DNA of 7,939 nucleotides from CAZUCU01 sp964618845 (GTDB lineage Bacteria; Patescibacteriota; Minisyncoccia; Phycocordibacterales; JAACPR01). The stretch is from positions 1 through 7,939 of the forward strand of contig CAZUCU010000025.1 in the NCBI GenBank assembly GCA_964618845.1. Direction: 5' to 3'. Positions 1-6,883 of this stretch are shown here, one piece after another. A program made the translations under genes and the position numbers. The notes below the pieces were generated by a model. The model had not been told where the DNA came from. It worked only from the letters and a program-made list of their open reading frames with translations, and did not search any database. How positions within the stretch are numbered: position 1 is the first letter of the stretch; each line of letters starts with the position of its first letter.

Positions 1-1100
1 ACTATGATGATTCTGGCAGTTGGTATGATTCCGGTTCTTACTATGATGATTCTGGAAGTTGGTATGACTCAGGATCTTATTATGACGATTGGTCTGATTC
101 TGGTTCTTACTATGAACAACCTAACTATGAATATGTTTACGAATACCCAATTTATGATGATTACGATTATGACTACGATTATGACTACGATTATGATTAT
201 GGTTGGAATTATGATTATGACTATCCTAGTGGATATGGTTGGGGAGGATACTCTTGTTCCAACTGCGGTGGTGGCGACATAATTGTTATTGACGACGAAG
301 ACATCGAAGTTGATTGTAAAGTTTCTGATACTTCTATAAGAAAAGGTGATCAAGTTACTTATACAGCTGATGTAGATGGGGGTTCAGGATCAATTAGATA
401 TACTTGGAGTGGTGATGTAAATTCTAACTCCAGAATTGTAACAACTAGATACAATAGCGAAGGTAGATACGAAGCTCAAATTACTGTTAGAGATTCCAGA
501 GGAAATGTTGATACAGATACTTGTCCTGTAGTTGTTGTTGAAGATGAAGATGACGATGACGACGATGATGATTTGGAAGCTGTTTGTAGAATCTCTGATA
601 CTTCTATTGAAGAAGGTGACAGAGTAAAGATTGAAGTTGATATTGATGGTGGCGATTCTCCTTATGATATTTCTTGGAGTGGTGACAATGATGAAATTGA
701 TGACTTTGATGATGACGCCCGAAGTCAAACTGTTGAAATTGAAGACGAAGGTAGATATGAACTTAAAGTCACTGTTAGAGATGATGAAGGAAGGAGAGTA
801 AGTGATGATTGTCCTGTTATCAGAGTTGATGGTGAAGATGATGATGATAATGGTGGAACATATTCTCGAAATTACTTTGATTATCCATCGGGTGGTTCTA
901 CAGTAAGTTCTGTCTTCTTGAATCAAATCCCAAACACCGGTCCTGTTGATACTCTAAAAGGAATTGGAATAATTGGACTTGTGTTGCTTTGGTCATTTGC
1001 GGGTGCGTTCATGATTAGAAAGCGAATGAAGAAAGCAGAAATTGCAAAGAAAATTGCAGATTTCAAGGAATCTAATAAATTAAAACAAACTATTAATTAA
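1..1100 (+). CDS. Cell-surface protein with Tyr/Asp repeats, two PKD-like domains and an LPXTG-like anchor (5' partial)
   Basis: The reading frame is open from base 3 to the TAA at 1098-1100, giving 365 residues; the start and any signal peptide lie outside the window. Residues 1-36 are 13-residue repeats (YDDSGSWYDSGSY twice, then a shortened copy). A (DY)7 run follows at about 53-66, then a CxxC at 85-88. Two similar Ig/PKD-like domains follow, about 100-179 and 191-277. Each has a Cys near each end (C105/C174 and C195/C270), a central W-S-G-D and a GRYE...VRD strand, as in PKD folds. Poly-Asp linkers follow both domains. IPNTGP (309-314), a hydrophobic segment (about 320-338) and a basic start to the tail (RKRMKK) form an LPXTG-like sorting signal or membrane anchor; the 27-residue tail is longer than in classic sortase substrates. 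I infer an extracellular, possibly disulfide-stabilised and cation-binding adhesin or coat protein. The partner is unknown. The gene ends just before a strong terminator. Confidence 0.9.
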   Translation, partial: YDDSGSWYDSGSYYDDSGSWYDSGSYYDDWSDSGSYYEQPNYEYVYEYPIYDDYDYDYDYDYDYDYGWNYDYDYPSGYGWGGYSCSNCGGGDIIVIDDEDIEVDCKVSDTSIRKGDQVTYTADVDGGSGSIRYTWSGDVNSNSRIVTTRYNSEGRYEAQITVRDSRGNVDTDTCPVVVVEDEDDDDDDDDLEAVCRISDTSIEEGDRVKIEVDIDGGDSPYDISWSGDNDEIDDFDDDARSQTVEIEDEGRYELKVTVRDDEGRRVSDDCPVIRVDGEDDDDNGGTYSRNYFDYPSGGSTVSSVFLNQIPNTGPVDTLKGIGIIGLVLLWSFAGAFMIRKRMKKAEIAKKIADFKESNKLKQTIN

Positions 1101-1110
1101 GTAAAAAAAC

Positions 1111-1141
1111 AAAAGCCCCGCGACGAAGTCGCGGGGCTTTT
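1111..1141. terminator. Bidirectional intrinsic terminator between the surface-protein gene and thrS
   Basis: A perfect 14-bp stem (1111-1124 with 1128-1141) has a GAA loop, a GC-rich core, an A-run on the left arm and a T-run on the right arm. The symmetry gives a U-tract on both strands. It lies 10 bases after the surface-protein stop and about 40 bases after the thrS stop, so it can end both convergent transcripts. Confidence 0.95.
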
Positions 1142-1150
1142 GTGTTTCTT

Positions 1151-1182
1151 ATTTCGTGCTTTTACTATTTCGTGCTTTTTAT
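1151..1182 (-). repeat. Two tandem 16-bp units containing ATTTCGTGCT
   Basis: ATTTCGTGCT occurs at 1151-1160 and 1167-1176, each followed by a T-rich spacer, giving a 16-bp period that ends next to the thrS stop codon. The reverse complement, AGCACGAAAT, occurs three more times in the array after rnhB (7809, 7841, 7859). This therefore looks like a short remnant of the same dispersed repeat family. Confidence 0.75.
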
Positions 1183-2919
1183 TTACGCCTCCTTTTCGAA
1201 TCTTTGTACAACTTCTTCTATAGCAAGTTGTCCAACTTGTCCTTTGTCTCTTGATTCGAGTGTAACTTTTTCTGCTTCCAAATCTTTATCTCCGATAATT
1301 ATCGTATATGGAATTTTTTCTTTTTTGGTATTTCTAATTTTCTTTCCAAAAGATTCATCTGACAAATCTAATTCAACTCGGTAATTTTTTTCTCGTAAAA
1401 GTTTTTTTATTTCTTTTGCCTTATCAAAGTGTGCTTCTGCAACTGGAACAATTCTGACTTGAACAGATGACATCCAAAAAGGAAAATTACCAGCAAAGTG
1501 CTCAATCGCGATAGACAAAAATCGCTCAAGTGATCCAGCAATCGCTCGGTGAATCATTACAGGAGTTTTCTTTTTCCCATCTTTGTCTGTGTATTCAAGT
1601 TCGAATCTCGCAGGCATATTGAAATCAAGTTGCACAGTTCCGCATTGCTTTTCTCTTCCAAGTGCATCATTAAACATAAAGTCAATTTTGGGTCCATAAA
1701 ACGCTGCCTCACCAATCGCGATTGAATAATTTAGTTTTTCTTCTTTTGCAATTTTTTCTAATGCTTTTTGAGATTCTTCCCAAACACCCGAGTCACCCAA
1801 ATATTTATCTGGATTTTTGGGATCACGGAAAGACAAAACAACTCTGTAATTTCCTTCTTTGAGAAGTCCAAGTTCGCTGTAGAATTTTTTGATAACATTA
1901 ATAATAATTTTTACTTCATTTTCAATTTGCTCGTTGGTGCAAAACGTATGTCCATCATCTTGAGTGATACTTCGCACTCTTCCGAGTCCCATAAGCTCTC
2001 CTGATTGCTCGTCTCGATAAACAGTTGTTGCTTCTACATATCTAATTGGAAGATCTTTGTAACTTCGAGGTTGGCTTGCATAAATTTGAGTGTGATGTGG
2101 ACAATTCATTGGTTTCATCACAAAATCACTTTCGCGTCCCTTCACATGAAATAAATCATCTTTGAATTTTTCCCAGTGGCCCGATGTTTTGTATAAATCA
2201 TTTTTGGTAATATGTGGAATCCAAACTTCTTGCACGTCGTGTTCATTTTGAATTTCATAAATTTTCTTTACAATCGCATTTCGCATTGCAGTTCCTTTGG
2301 GTGTAAACATTGGAAGTCCTTGTCCTACTTTTTCGGAAAATGTAAACAAATCTAATTCCTTGCCAAGTTTGCGATGGTCTCTCTCTTTGGCTTCTTCGCG
2401 AGTTTTCAAATAATCATTGAGTTCTTCTTTGGTATCAAATGCTATTCCATAAATTCGAGTTAGCATTTTATTATTTTCATCTCCTCGCCAATATGCACCT
2501 GCAACTCTATCAAGTTTGAACGAATCAGGATCAACATTTTTCATAGAATCTATGTGACCGCCTCTACACAAATCAACAAAATCTCCAGAGCGATAAACTG
2601 TAATTTTTTCCCCCTTGGTAACAATTTCGTTAATTAACTCTAATTTGTATTCATTTCCAGCAAAAAGTTTTTTGGCTTCATTTTCGCTGATTTCTTGTCC
2701 CTCAAAGCTATCCCAAGTGTTGAGAAGTTTTTTCATTTGTTTTTGGATATCTTTGAGATTTTCGTCTGTGACTTTGTCAGCACCGAAGTCAATGTCGTAA
2801 TAAAAACCGTCGGCAACTGCTGGACCAAGAGTCAATTTAGCGTTTGGATAAATTTTTAAAACCGCACCCGCCAGCAAATGGGCGAGCGAGTGTCGTTTGT
2901 GTTCTAATTGTTCGTTCAT
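1183..2919 (-). CDS. thrS: Threonyl-tRNA synthetase lacking the N-terminal TGS domain
   Basis: This class II enzyme charges tRNA-Thr with threonine in the cytoplasm. The protein has 578 residues. It starts directly at the editing domain, which carries HxxxH at H10/H14 and CRGGH at C118/H122, the known site for clearing Ser-tRNA-Thr. The catalytic core follows from about residue 190. Motif 2 is VYRDE...GRVRSITQDDGH (R302). The zinc ligands are C273 (MNCPHH), H324 and H457 (MIHRAIAGSLERF, motif 3). The anticodon-binding domain covers about 487-578. E. coli ThrRS has 642 residues, and the roughly 60-residue TGS domain is what is missing here. A -10-like box 6-9 bases before the ATG supports this start, so the short form looks real and not mis-called. 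No Shine-Dalgarno sequence or T-box leader is seen. The gene stands alone and converges on the surface-protein gene. Identification is firm. Confidence 0.98.
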   Translation of the reverse strand: MNEQLEHKRHSLAHLLAGAVLKIYPNAKLTLGPAVADGFYYDIDFGADKVTDENLKDIQKQMKKLLNTWDSFEGQEISENEAKKLFAGNEYKLELINEIVTKGEKITVYRSGDFVDLCRGGHIDSMKNVDPDSFKLDRVAGAYWRGDENNKMLTRIYGIAFDTKEELNDYLKTREEAKERDHRKLGKELDLFTFSEKVGQGLPMFTPKGTAMRNAIVKKIYEIQNEHDVQEVWIPHITKNDLYKTSGHWEKFKDDLFHVKGRESDFVMKPMNCPHHTQIYASQPRSYKDLPIRYVEATTVYRDEQSGELMGLGRVRSITQDDGHTFCTNEQIENEVKIIINVIKKFYSELGLLKEGNYRVVLSFRDPKNPDKYLGDSGVWEESQKALEKIAKEEKLNYSIAIGEAAFYGPKIDFMFNDALGREKQCGTVQLDFNMPARFELEYTDKDGKKKTPVMIHRAIAGSLERFLSIAIEHFAGNFPFWMSSVQVRIVPVAEAHFDKAKEIKKLLREKNYRVELDLSDESFGKKIRNTKKEKIPYTIIIGDKDLEAEKVTLESRDKGQVGQLAIEEVVQRFEKEA

Positions 2920-2925
2920 AATAAG

Positions 2926-2936
2926 ACTATATTAGC
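2926..2936 (-). promoter_or_regulatory. Putative thrS -10 region for a leaderless or near-leaderless mRNA
   Basis: Read on the minus strand, TGCTAATATAGT ends 6 bases before the thrS ATG. It can be read as TATAGT (5 of 6 consensus, 2926-2931, 6 bases from the ATG) or as an extended -10, TGC-TAATAT (9 bases from the ATG). Either places transcription start at or within about 3 bases of the ATG. No convincing -35 box is seen. Confidence 0.6.
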
Positions 2937-2952
2937 ATAAATTTACTTGCAT

Positions 2953-2997
2953 CGTCATCCTTGCATTTAATCGTCATCCCCGCGAAGGCGGGGATCC
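2953..2997. repeat. REP-like GC-rich palindrome with a partial second copy
   Basis: CGTCATCC appears at 2953-2960 and again at 2972-2979, where it leads into an 8-bp stem ATCCCCGC/GCGGGGAT (2976-2983 with 2988-2995, loop GAAG) and then CC. This GC-rich unit stands out in AT-rich DNA and matches the widespread CGTCATCCCCGCG...GCGGGGATCC type of repetitive extragenic palindrome. It lies between the thrS promoter and the next small gene. Confidence 0.8.
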
Positions 2998-3080
2998 ATG
3001 CTTATCTTAATGCTTAAAATTAAATTATTTACAATTTAATAATTTCTTTAACTTTTCTTCATCAGGATTTAATGAGCGTT

Positions 3081-3089
3081 TGGTAGGGT
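3081..3089 (+). promoter_or_regulatory. Possible extended -10 box for the small gene at 3096
   Basis: TGG-TAGGGT fits the TGnTAnnnT extended -10 pattern and lies 6 bases before the ATG at 3096, the same geometry as the dnaE and thrS promoters. The hexamer matches TATAAT at only 3 of 6 positions and no -35 is evident, so this rests mostly on spacing. Confidence 0.35.
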
Positions 3090-3095
3090 TGAAGA

Positions 3096-3320
3096 ATGAA
3101 GGATTTTGAACGAATAAGAAAAAACAGTAGGACAGAAATTGTTTTAGTCAATGTTAATTATTTTGAATTCATCGCAGTTCTAAATGAAATAAGGTTAAAA
3201 GTTATTATTAAACAAATTGAAAATGGAGAGAAATTCTTTTGGAGTTTAATACCATTTTGGGGTTTTGACAAAAAATCTAAAAATAGAAAAATGTATTCTG
3301 GAAATCCAAAAGAAGACTAA
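3096..3320 (+). CDS. Small hypothetical protein, 74 residues
   Basis: I do not recognise a named family. The protein begins MKDFERIRKNSRTEIVLVNV and contains an aromatic stretch, FFWSLIPFWGFDKKSK, near residues 47-62; it ends in PKED. It is basic, with hydrophobic segments too short to be clear membrane helices, and looks like a small mixed alpha/beta cytoplasmic protein. The composition (balanced charged and hydrophobic residues, no low complexity) is that of a real protein and not of a random frame. A -10-like box 6 bases before the ATG and a perfect hairpin terminator starting 2 bases after the TAA frame it as a single-gene unit. It runs opposite to the adjacent putative small RNA and shares its terminator. 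No function can be inferred. Confidence 0.7.
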   Translation: MKDFERIRKNSRTEIVLVNVNYFEFIAVLNEIRLKVIIKQIENGEKFFWSLIPFWGFDKKSKNRKMYSGNPKED

Positions 3321-3404
3321 AAACAAAAACCCTTTTAGGGTTTTTGTTGCTACTTAGTTACAGCTTTATCTTAGCTGTGAGTGGGCGAACCCATCTAAGT
3401 ACAT
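3318..3404 (-). ncRNA. Putative structured small RNA A (three-way junction plus terminator)
   Basis: On the minus strand an about 85-base unit has its own promoter and intrinsic terminator and contains no long ORF. Its predicted fold is a three-way junction. The outer 7-bp stem is UACUUAG/CUAAGUA (3395-3401 with 3351-3357). Hairpin 1 is UGGG-UUCG-CCCA (3382-3393), with a UUCG tetraloop. Hairpin 2 is ACAGCU/AGCUGU (3360-3365 with 3373-3378), with a 7-base loop. A 12-bp terminator hairpin follows. All stems are perfect. I recognise no Rfam family: it is not tRNA, SRP RNA or 6S. A 12-codon frame starting at ATG 3404-3402 (MYLDGFAHSQLR) overlaps it, so a leader peptide remains an alternative. The transcript ends before thrS, so it appears to stand alone. 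Confidence 0.65.
3322..3348. terminator. Bidirectional terminator shared by the small gene and small RNA A
   Basis: A perfect 12-bp stem (3322-3333 with 3337-3348) has a 3-base loop, an ACCC/GGGT core and A/T runs on both sides. On the plus strand it starts 2 bases after the stop of the 74-residue gene. On the minus strand it ends small RNA A, with U-tracts around GGGUUUUUGUUUUU. Confidence 0.9.
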
Positions 3405-3409
3405 TAGCT

Positions 3410-3439
3410 ATTGTATCAAAACCTATCTTCCAAAGTCAA
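3410..3439 (-). promoter_or_regulatory. Promoter of small RNA A
   Basis: On the minus strand TTGACT (3434-3439) is followed by an 18-base spacer and TACAAT (3410-3415), preceded by TGA to form an extended -10. Start is expected near 3404-3403. GTCAA-TT-TTGAC at 3435-3446 is an inverted repeat that also creates a plus-strand TTGACA at 3442, without a matching -10 at normal spacing. Confidence 0.75.
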
Positions 3440-3490
3440 TTTTGACAAAAGTTTTCACAGTAGTAATGTAATAATTTTTTTAACGAGAAC

Positions 3491-3616
3491 TGAAGCCCCA
3501 AAATAAAATACAAAAAATGTTTAAGAAACTGCTTGAAGAAGCCTATCTTTTAAAAATATAAAAGGGGGCTTCTGAGCTTTTCGAAAATATTTTTTGTATT
3601 TTATTTTGGGGCTTCA
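3491..3616. repeat. 126-bp inverted-repeat element overlapping the 3' end of dnaE
   Basis: The arms at 3491-3518 and 3589-3616 are perfect 28-bp inverted copies around a 70-bp centre. The centre holds a nested pair, AGAAGCC/GGCTTCT (3537-3543 with 3567-3573), enclosing CTTTT/AAAAG. The right arm encodes the last four dnaE residues (EAPK) and the stop. The layout fits a small MITE-like insertion or a fold-back duplication. As RNA it would form a long hairpin at the 3' end of dnaE mRNA, but no clean U-tract follows, so a terminator role is uncertain. CGAGA lies near both outer ends (3484-3488 and 3619-3623) but at unequal distances. Confidence 0.85.
3517..3561 (+). CDS. Possible 14-residue peptide inside the inverted-repeat element
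   Basis: ATG at 3517 opens MFKKLLEEAYLLKI and stops at TAA 3559-3561. TAAAAT (3504-3509, 5 of 6 to the -10 consensus) lies 7 bases before the ATG, the same geometry as dnaE, with TTAACG 18 bases further upstream as a possible -35. The peptide is short and amphipathic. The ATG straddles the end of the left arm. With 14 codons chance is a real explanation, so this is only a candidate. Confidence 0.2.
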   Translation: MFKKLLEEAYLLKI

Positions 3617-6600
3617 TTCGAGAGCTTCTTCATTTTATCCGCCAAAATAGAAAGTTCCCCATTTCTCTCTGTCAATTTTCCTTTTACTGCGATGCATTTT
3701 TCATTTTTTAATAATTCTTTGTATGTCTCATAAACTTGTGGGAAAAATACACACTCAATCAAATCATCAAAATCTTTTACACCAACAAAAGCCATCTTTG
3801 CTCCATTTTTGGTTGAAATTTCATGCACCCATTCTACTAATCCTGCAACAATGTGTATTTCACCGATTTTTTTATCTTTTTTAATTTTAGAAATCGTCTC
3901 ACTTCTTTTATCCAAAAGTTCTTTATATTGATCAAGGGGATTTCCAGAAACATACAAACCAAGAAATTCTTTTTCCCAATTTAATTTTTGCTCGGGTGGA
4001 ATAGGATCAGCTTTTTCCAAATGTAGATGAGAAATTTCTACTGGTAGTCCGCCAAAAAGAGAATCTTGATTTTTATTTCCTTTAGTAATTTCTTTATTAA
4101 ATTTCAAAAGATTTTCCATATTATAAAGGAGTATTGCACGATCTTCTAACGAATCAAAAGCACCTGCCTTAATAAGTGCTTCCAAAGATTTTTTATTTAA
4201 ATTTCTGTCAGTAATTCTTGTGAGAAAATCTTCCATTGATTTAAATTTTCCATTTGCCTTTCTTTCAGCGGTTATTATATGAGAAATTCCTTCTCCAAAG
4301 TTTTTAATAGTTGTGAGACCAAAACGAATTCGCTCTGCGCCCCGCGAAGTTTCTGGCGAAGTTTGGTTTTCTGGAATTGCGGCGAACTCAGAAAAACTTT
4401 CATTTATATCAGGAGGTAAAACATCTATTCCCATTCTTTTGCATTCCTTAACCATTATTGCAATTTTGTCTACATCACCAGAGTCAGTATTTAAAACAGA
4501 CGACATATAAAGTACGGGGTAATTAGCCTTTAGATAAGAGGTTAAATATGCGATTCGTCCATAAGAAGCAGCATGAGCTTTGTTGAATCCATAAGCGGCG
4601 AAAGTCTCAATTGATTCCCAAAGAGCCTTAACTTGTTTTTCTTTTAAACCCCCATGTTCAATACAACCTTGAGAAAATTTTTCTTTTTGCTGTGACATTA
4701 TTTCTGGAATTTTTTTCCCCATAGCTTTTCGGAATTTGTCAGCTTCACCCCAAGAATATCCCGCAAATTTTACAGCAATTAACATAATATCGTCTTGATA
4801 AATTAAAATTCCAAAAGTTGGTTCTAGTATTTCTTTAAATCGCTCATCGATGTATTTAACTTTTTCTGGATGATGTTTTCTTTCAATATAATTTGGAATA
4901 AAGGCGAGGGGACCTGGGCGATAAAGTGCAACCATAGCATTTATATCATTTATATTTGTAGGTTTTAAATCTTTCAAAAATTTTGTCATTCCATCCCCAT
5001 TTAATTGAAAGGTTGCCTCTGTTTCTCCACGAGAAAGCATTTTATATGTTTTTTTATCATCAAGAGGAATATTATCAATATCAACTTTTTCTTTGTAGAG
5101 TTTTTCTACAAGACCAATTGTGCGAGCCATTATGCTTAAGTTTTTTAATCCGAGAAAATCAAATTTTAAAAGTCCAACGCCGTCTTCTCCGACCGCATGC
5201 ATATCATATTGAGTAATTAATTTTCCTTCACCCTTGGGGTCATATTGCAGTGGAACATCTTCGGTAAGTGGGTCAGGAGAGATTACAACTCCAGCAGCGT
5301 GAACACCAATGTGTCTTGCACAACCCTCGATTTTTTTTGCCATATCAATAATTGTTTTTGCATCTTTATCTTCTTTGTATAATTTTTTCAAATCAGGTTC
5401 TTCTTCGAGTGCTCTTTTTATGGTCATTGGAAATCCTTGTGAACCCATTGGAATTAATTTTGCTATTTGATCACCTTTCTGATATTCAAAACCCATTGCT
5501 CTTGCCACATCTCTTACTGATCCTCTCGCAAGCATTGAACCAAATGTACCAATTTGAGCGACATGATCTTCGCCATATTTTTTTCTAACATATTCAATTA
5601 CTTCATCTCTTTTATCATCAGCAAAATCCATATCAATATCGGGAGCAGAGGGTCTCTCGGGGTTTAGAAATCTTTCAAAAGGCAAATTAAATTCAATTGG
5701 ATTTACGGTTGTAATTCCGACAAGATATGAAATAAGAGAACCTGCGGCAGAACCCCTGGTGTTGCTCAAAATATTATTTTTTTTGGCAAATTTGAGCATA
5801 TCTGCAACAACCAAAAAATATTTTGAATAACCTTTATTTTGAATAACTTCCAATTCATATTCAAATCTTTGTTTGAATTCTGAAGTTTCTTCGAATCCTT
5901 TTTCCTTTACACCCTCCTTTGCTAATCTTTTAAGTTCTTCATCTGGAGAAAGTCCATTTTCTATTTTGAAATCGGGAAACTTCCATTTTCCAAGTTTTAT
6001 TTCAAGATTACATTTTTCTATAATTTCTTTTACTGAATCTAATGCCTCTGGTAAATCTTTGAAATATCTATTTGCAGTTGTAGTATCTATGAAAGAAAAA
6101 TCCTCCTCATCATTATTTACTCGATCGCCTCCATAAGTATTTGAAACTGACATTAGAGTTTTTCTGGCATCTCGATCCTCGGGCTTAATATAATAAACAT
6201 CATGGGCTGCTACAATTTTTATCTTTTCTTCTTTTGCAAAATTTACAAGTTGTTTCATTTTTTCTTCATGATTTTCAATTTCTGGATGGTGGGTAACTTC
6301 TAAATAAAAATCGTCACCAAAAAGTTTTTTATAAAAATCTACTGTTTCCTTTGCTTTATCTTTATTGGCGAGAGAAACAAAATTTGTGATCTCACTATTA
6401 AACGATGGAGAAATACATATAAGACCTTCATGATGTTTTTCTAAAAGCTCCCGATCGATTCGAGGTTTATAGTAAAAACCTTCAAGATGGGAAATTGTTA
6501 CAAGTTTAATTAGATTTTTATAACCAATGATATCTTTGGCAAGTAAAATTAAACGAGTTCTTCGAGAATCTATTCGAGCTTCTTTGTCATGGCGGGTTCG

Positions 6601-6819
6601 TGTTGCTAAATAAAAATCAACCCCAATAATTGACTTTATTCCATAATCTTTACATTTTTGATAAAACTCAATAACACCATACATTGTTCCATTATCTGTG
6701 AGTGCCAATGCTGTCATATCATCATCTTTTGCGGTTTTTATAAGTTCTTTGATTTTGGGTAAAGCATTTAAAAGGGAATAGTGACTGTGGGTATGCAAAT
6801 GTGCGAAAGGTTTGTTCAT
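3601..6819 (-). CDS. dnaE: DNA polymerase III alpha subunit (DnaE)
   Basis: This is the catalytic subunit of the replicative DNA polymerase, 1072 residues long. An N-terminal PHP domain (about 1-270) starts HLHTHSHYSLL. The palm carries PDIDMDF (D394, D396) and LKFDFLGL (D554), the three catalytic aspartates of C-family polymerases. GFNKAHAASYG (744-754) is the conserved fingers-region motif. QDSLF (918-922) matches the internal beta-clamp-binding motif. An OB fold covers about 985-1065, and the protein ends seven residues later, so the tau-binding domain found in E. coli DnaE (1160 residues) is absent. Several usual PHP metal ligands are changed: N18 for Asp, N43 for His, R89 for His and Y209 in DVYY for DxH. 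The PHP proofreading nuclease is thus probably inactive. The start follows a perfect extended -10 box by 7 bases. The last codons lie in a 28-bp inverted repeat. Confidence 0.98.
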   Translation of the reverse strand: MNKPFAHLHTHSHYSLLNALPKIKELIKTAKDDDMTALALTDNGTMYGVIEFYQKCKDYGIKSIIGVDFYLATRTRHDKEARIDSRRTRLILLAKDIIGYKNLIKLVTISHLEGFYYKPRIDRELLEKHHEGLICISPSFNSEITNFVSLANKDKAKETVDFYKKLFGDDFYLEVTHHPEIENHEEKMKQLVNFAKEEKIKIVAAHDVYYIKPEDRDARKTLMSVSNTYGGDRVNNDEEDFSFIDTTTANRYFKDLPEALDSVKEIIEKCNLEIKLGKWKFPDFKIENGLSPDEELKRLAKEGVKEKGFEETSEFKQRFEYELEVIQNKGYSKYFLVVADMLKFAKKNNILSNTRGSAAGSLISYLVGITTVNPIEFNLPFERFLNPERPSAPDIDMDFADDKRDEVIEYVRKKYGEDHVAQIGTFGSMLARGSVRDVARAMGFEYQKGDQIAKLIPMGSQGFPMTIKRALEEEPDLKKLYKEDKDAKTIIDMAKKIEGCARHIGVHAAGVVISPDPLTEDVPLQYDPKGEGKLITQYDMHAVGEDGVGLLKFDFLGLKNLSIMARTIGLVEKLYKEKVDIDNIPLDDKKTYKMLSRGETEATFQLNGDGMTKFLKDLKPTNINDINAMVALYRPGPLAFIPNYIERKHHPEKVKYIDERFKEILEPTFGILIYQDDIMLIAVKFAGYSWGEADKFRKAMGKKIPEIMSQQKEKFSQGCIEHGGLKEKQVKALWESIETFAAYGFNKAHAASYGRIAYLTSYLKANYPVLYMSSVLNTDSGDVDKIAIMVKECKRMGIDVLPPDINESFSEFAAIPENQTSPETSRGAERIRFGLTTIKNFGEGISHIITAERKANGKFKSMEDFLTRITDRNLNKKSLEALIKAGAFDSLEDRAILLYNMENLLKFNKEITKGNKNQDSLFGGLPVEISHLHLEKADPIPPEQKLNWEKEFLGLYVSGNPLDQYKELLDKRSETISKIKKDKKIGEIHIVAGLVEWVHEISTKNGAKMAFVGVKDFDDLIECVFFPQVYETYKELLKNEKCIAVKGKLTERNGELSILADKMKKLSNEAPK
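4326..4371 (-). other. GC-rich in-frame insert inside dnaE
   Basis: Residues about 817-830 (ENQTSPETSRGAER) sit between a conserved NESFSEFA segment and RIRFGL, where DnaE proteins normally have only a short turn. The underlying DNA is much richer in G+C than the rest of the gene and carries AACTTCGC twice, 4 bases apart, on the coding strand. It resembles an in-frame palindromic or repeat insertion. The predicted location is a surface loop, so it should be tolerated. Confidence 0.5.
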
Positions 6820-6826
6820 TGAGGAG

Positions 6827-6835
6827 ATTATAGCA
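6827..6835 (-). promoter_or_regulatory. dnaE extended -10 promoter for a leaderless mRNA
   Basis: On the minus strand TGC-TATAAT is a perfect extended -10 box, followed by CTCCTCA (7 bases) and the ATG. Transcription should start at or one base before the ATG, leaving no room for a Shine-Dalgarno site; CTCCTC is not one. No strong -35 is seen, as is common with extended -10 promoters. Confidence 0.85.
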
Positions 6836-6883
6836 AAATTAAGACATTTAAACAGATAAACATTTAGTTATTATTTTTCTCCA

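Noticed and set aside
4..282. Open frame of 92 codons rich in Met and Ile at the window start
   Set aside because: It is a shifted reading of the Tyr/Asp repeat region; the frame starting at base 3 continues into the PKD-like domains and the sorting signal.
390..926. 178-codon minus-strand frame
   Set aside because: It is antisense to the surface-protein gene; its Ile/Asn/Ser-rich sequence is the complement of Asp- and Val-rich codons.
573..1100. A gene starting at TTG 573
   Set aside because: The frame is open without a stop back to base 3 and the upstream part encodes a matching PKD-like domain, so TTG here is an internal Leu codon.
3030..3125. Minus-strand reading NPTKRSLNPDEEKLKKLLN before a stop, possibly a gene remnant
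   Set aside because: It has no start codon and overlaps the small gene's 5' end on the other strand. The 18-bp tag inside it is read in another frame at its second copy, so coding use is unsupported.
3381..3394. T-arm of a tRNA (GGGTTCG)
   Set aside because: The stem closes directly on a UUCG tetraloop and there is no acceptor or anticodon arm, so it is not a tRNA.
4983..5588. Plus-strand frames of 77-78 codons inside dnaE
   Set aside because: They are antisense to conserved DnaE polymerase motifs and have no promoter or recognisable protein character.
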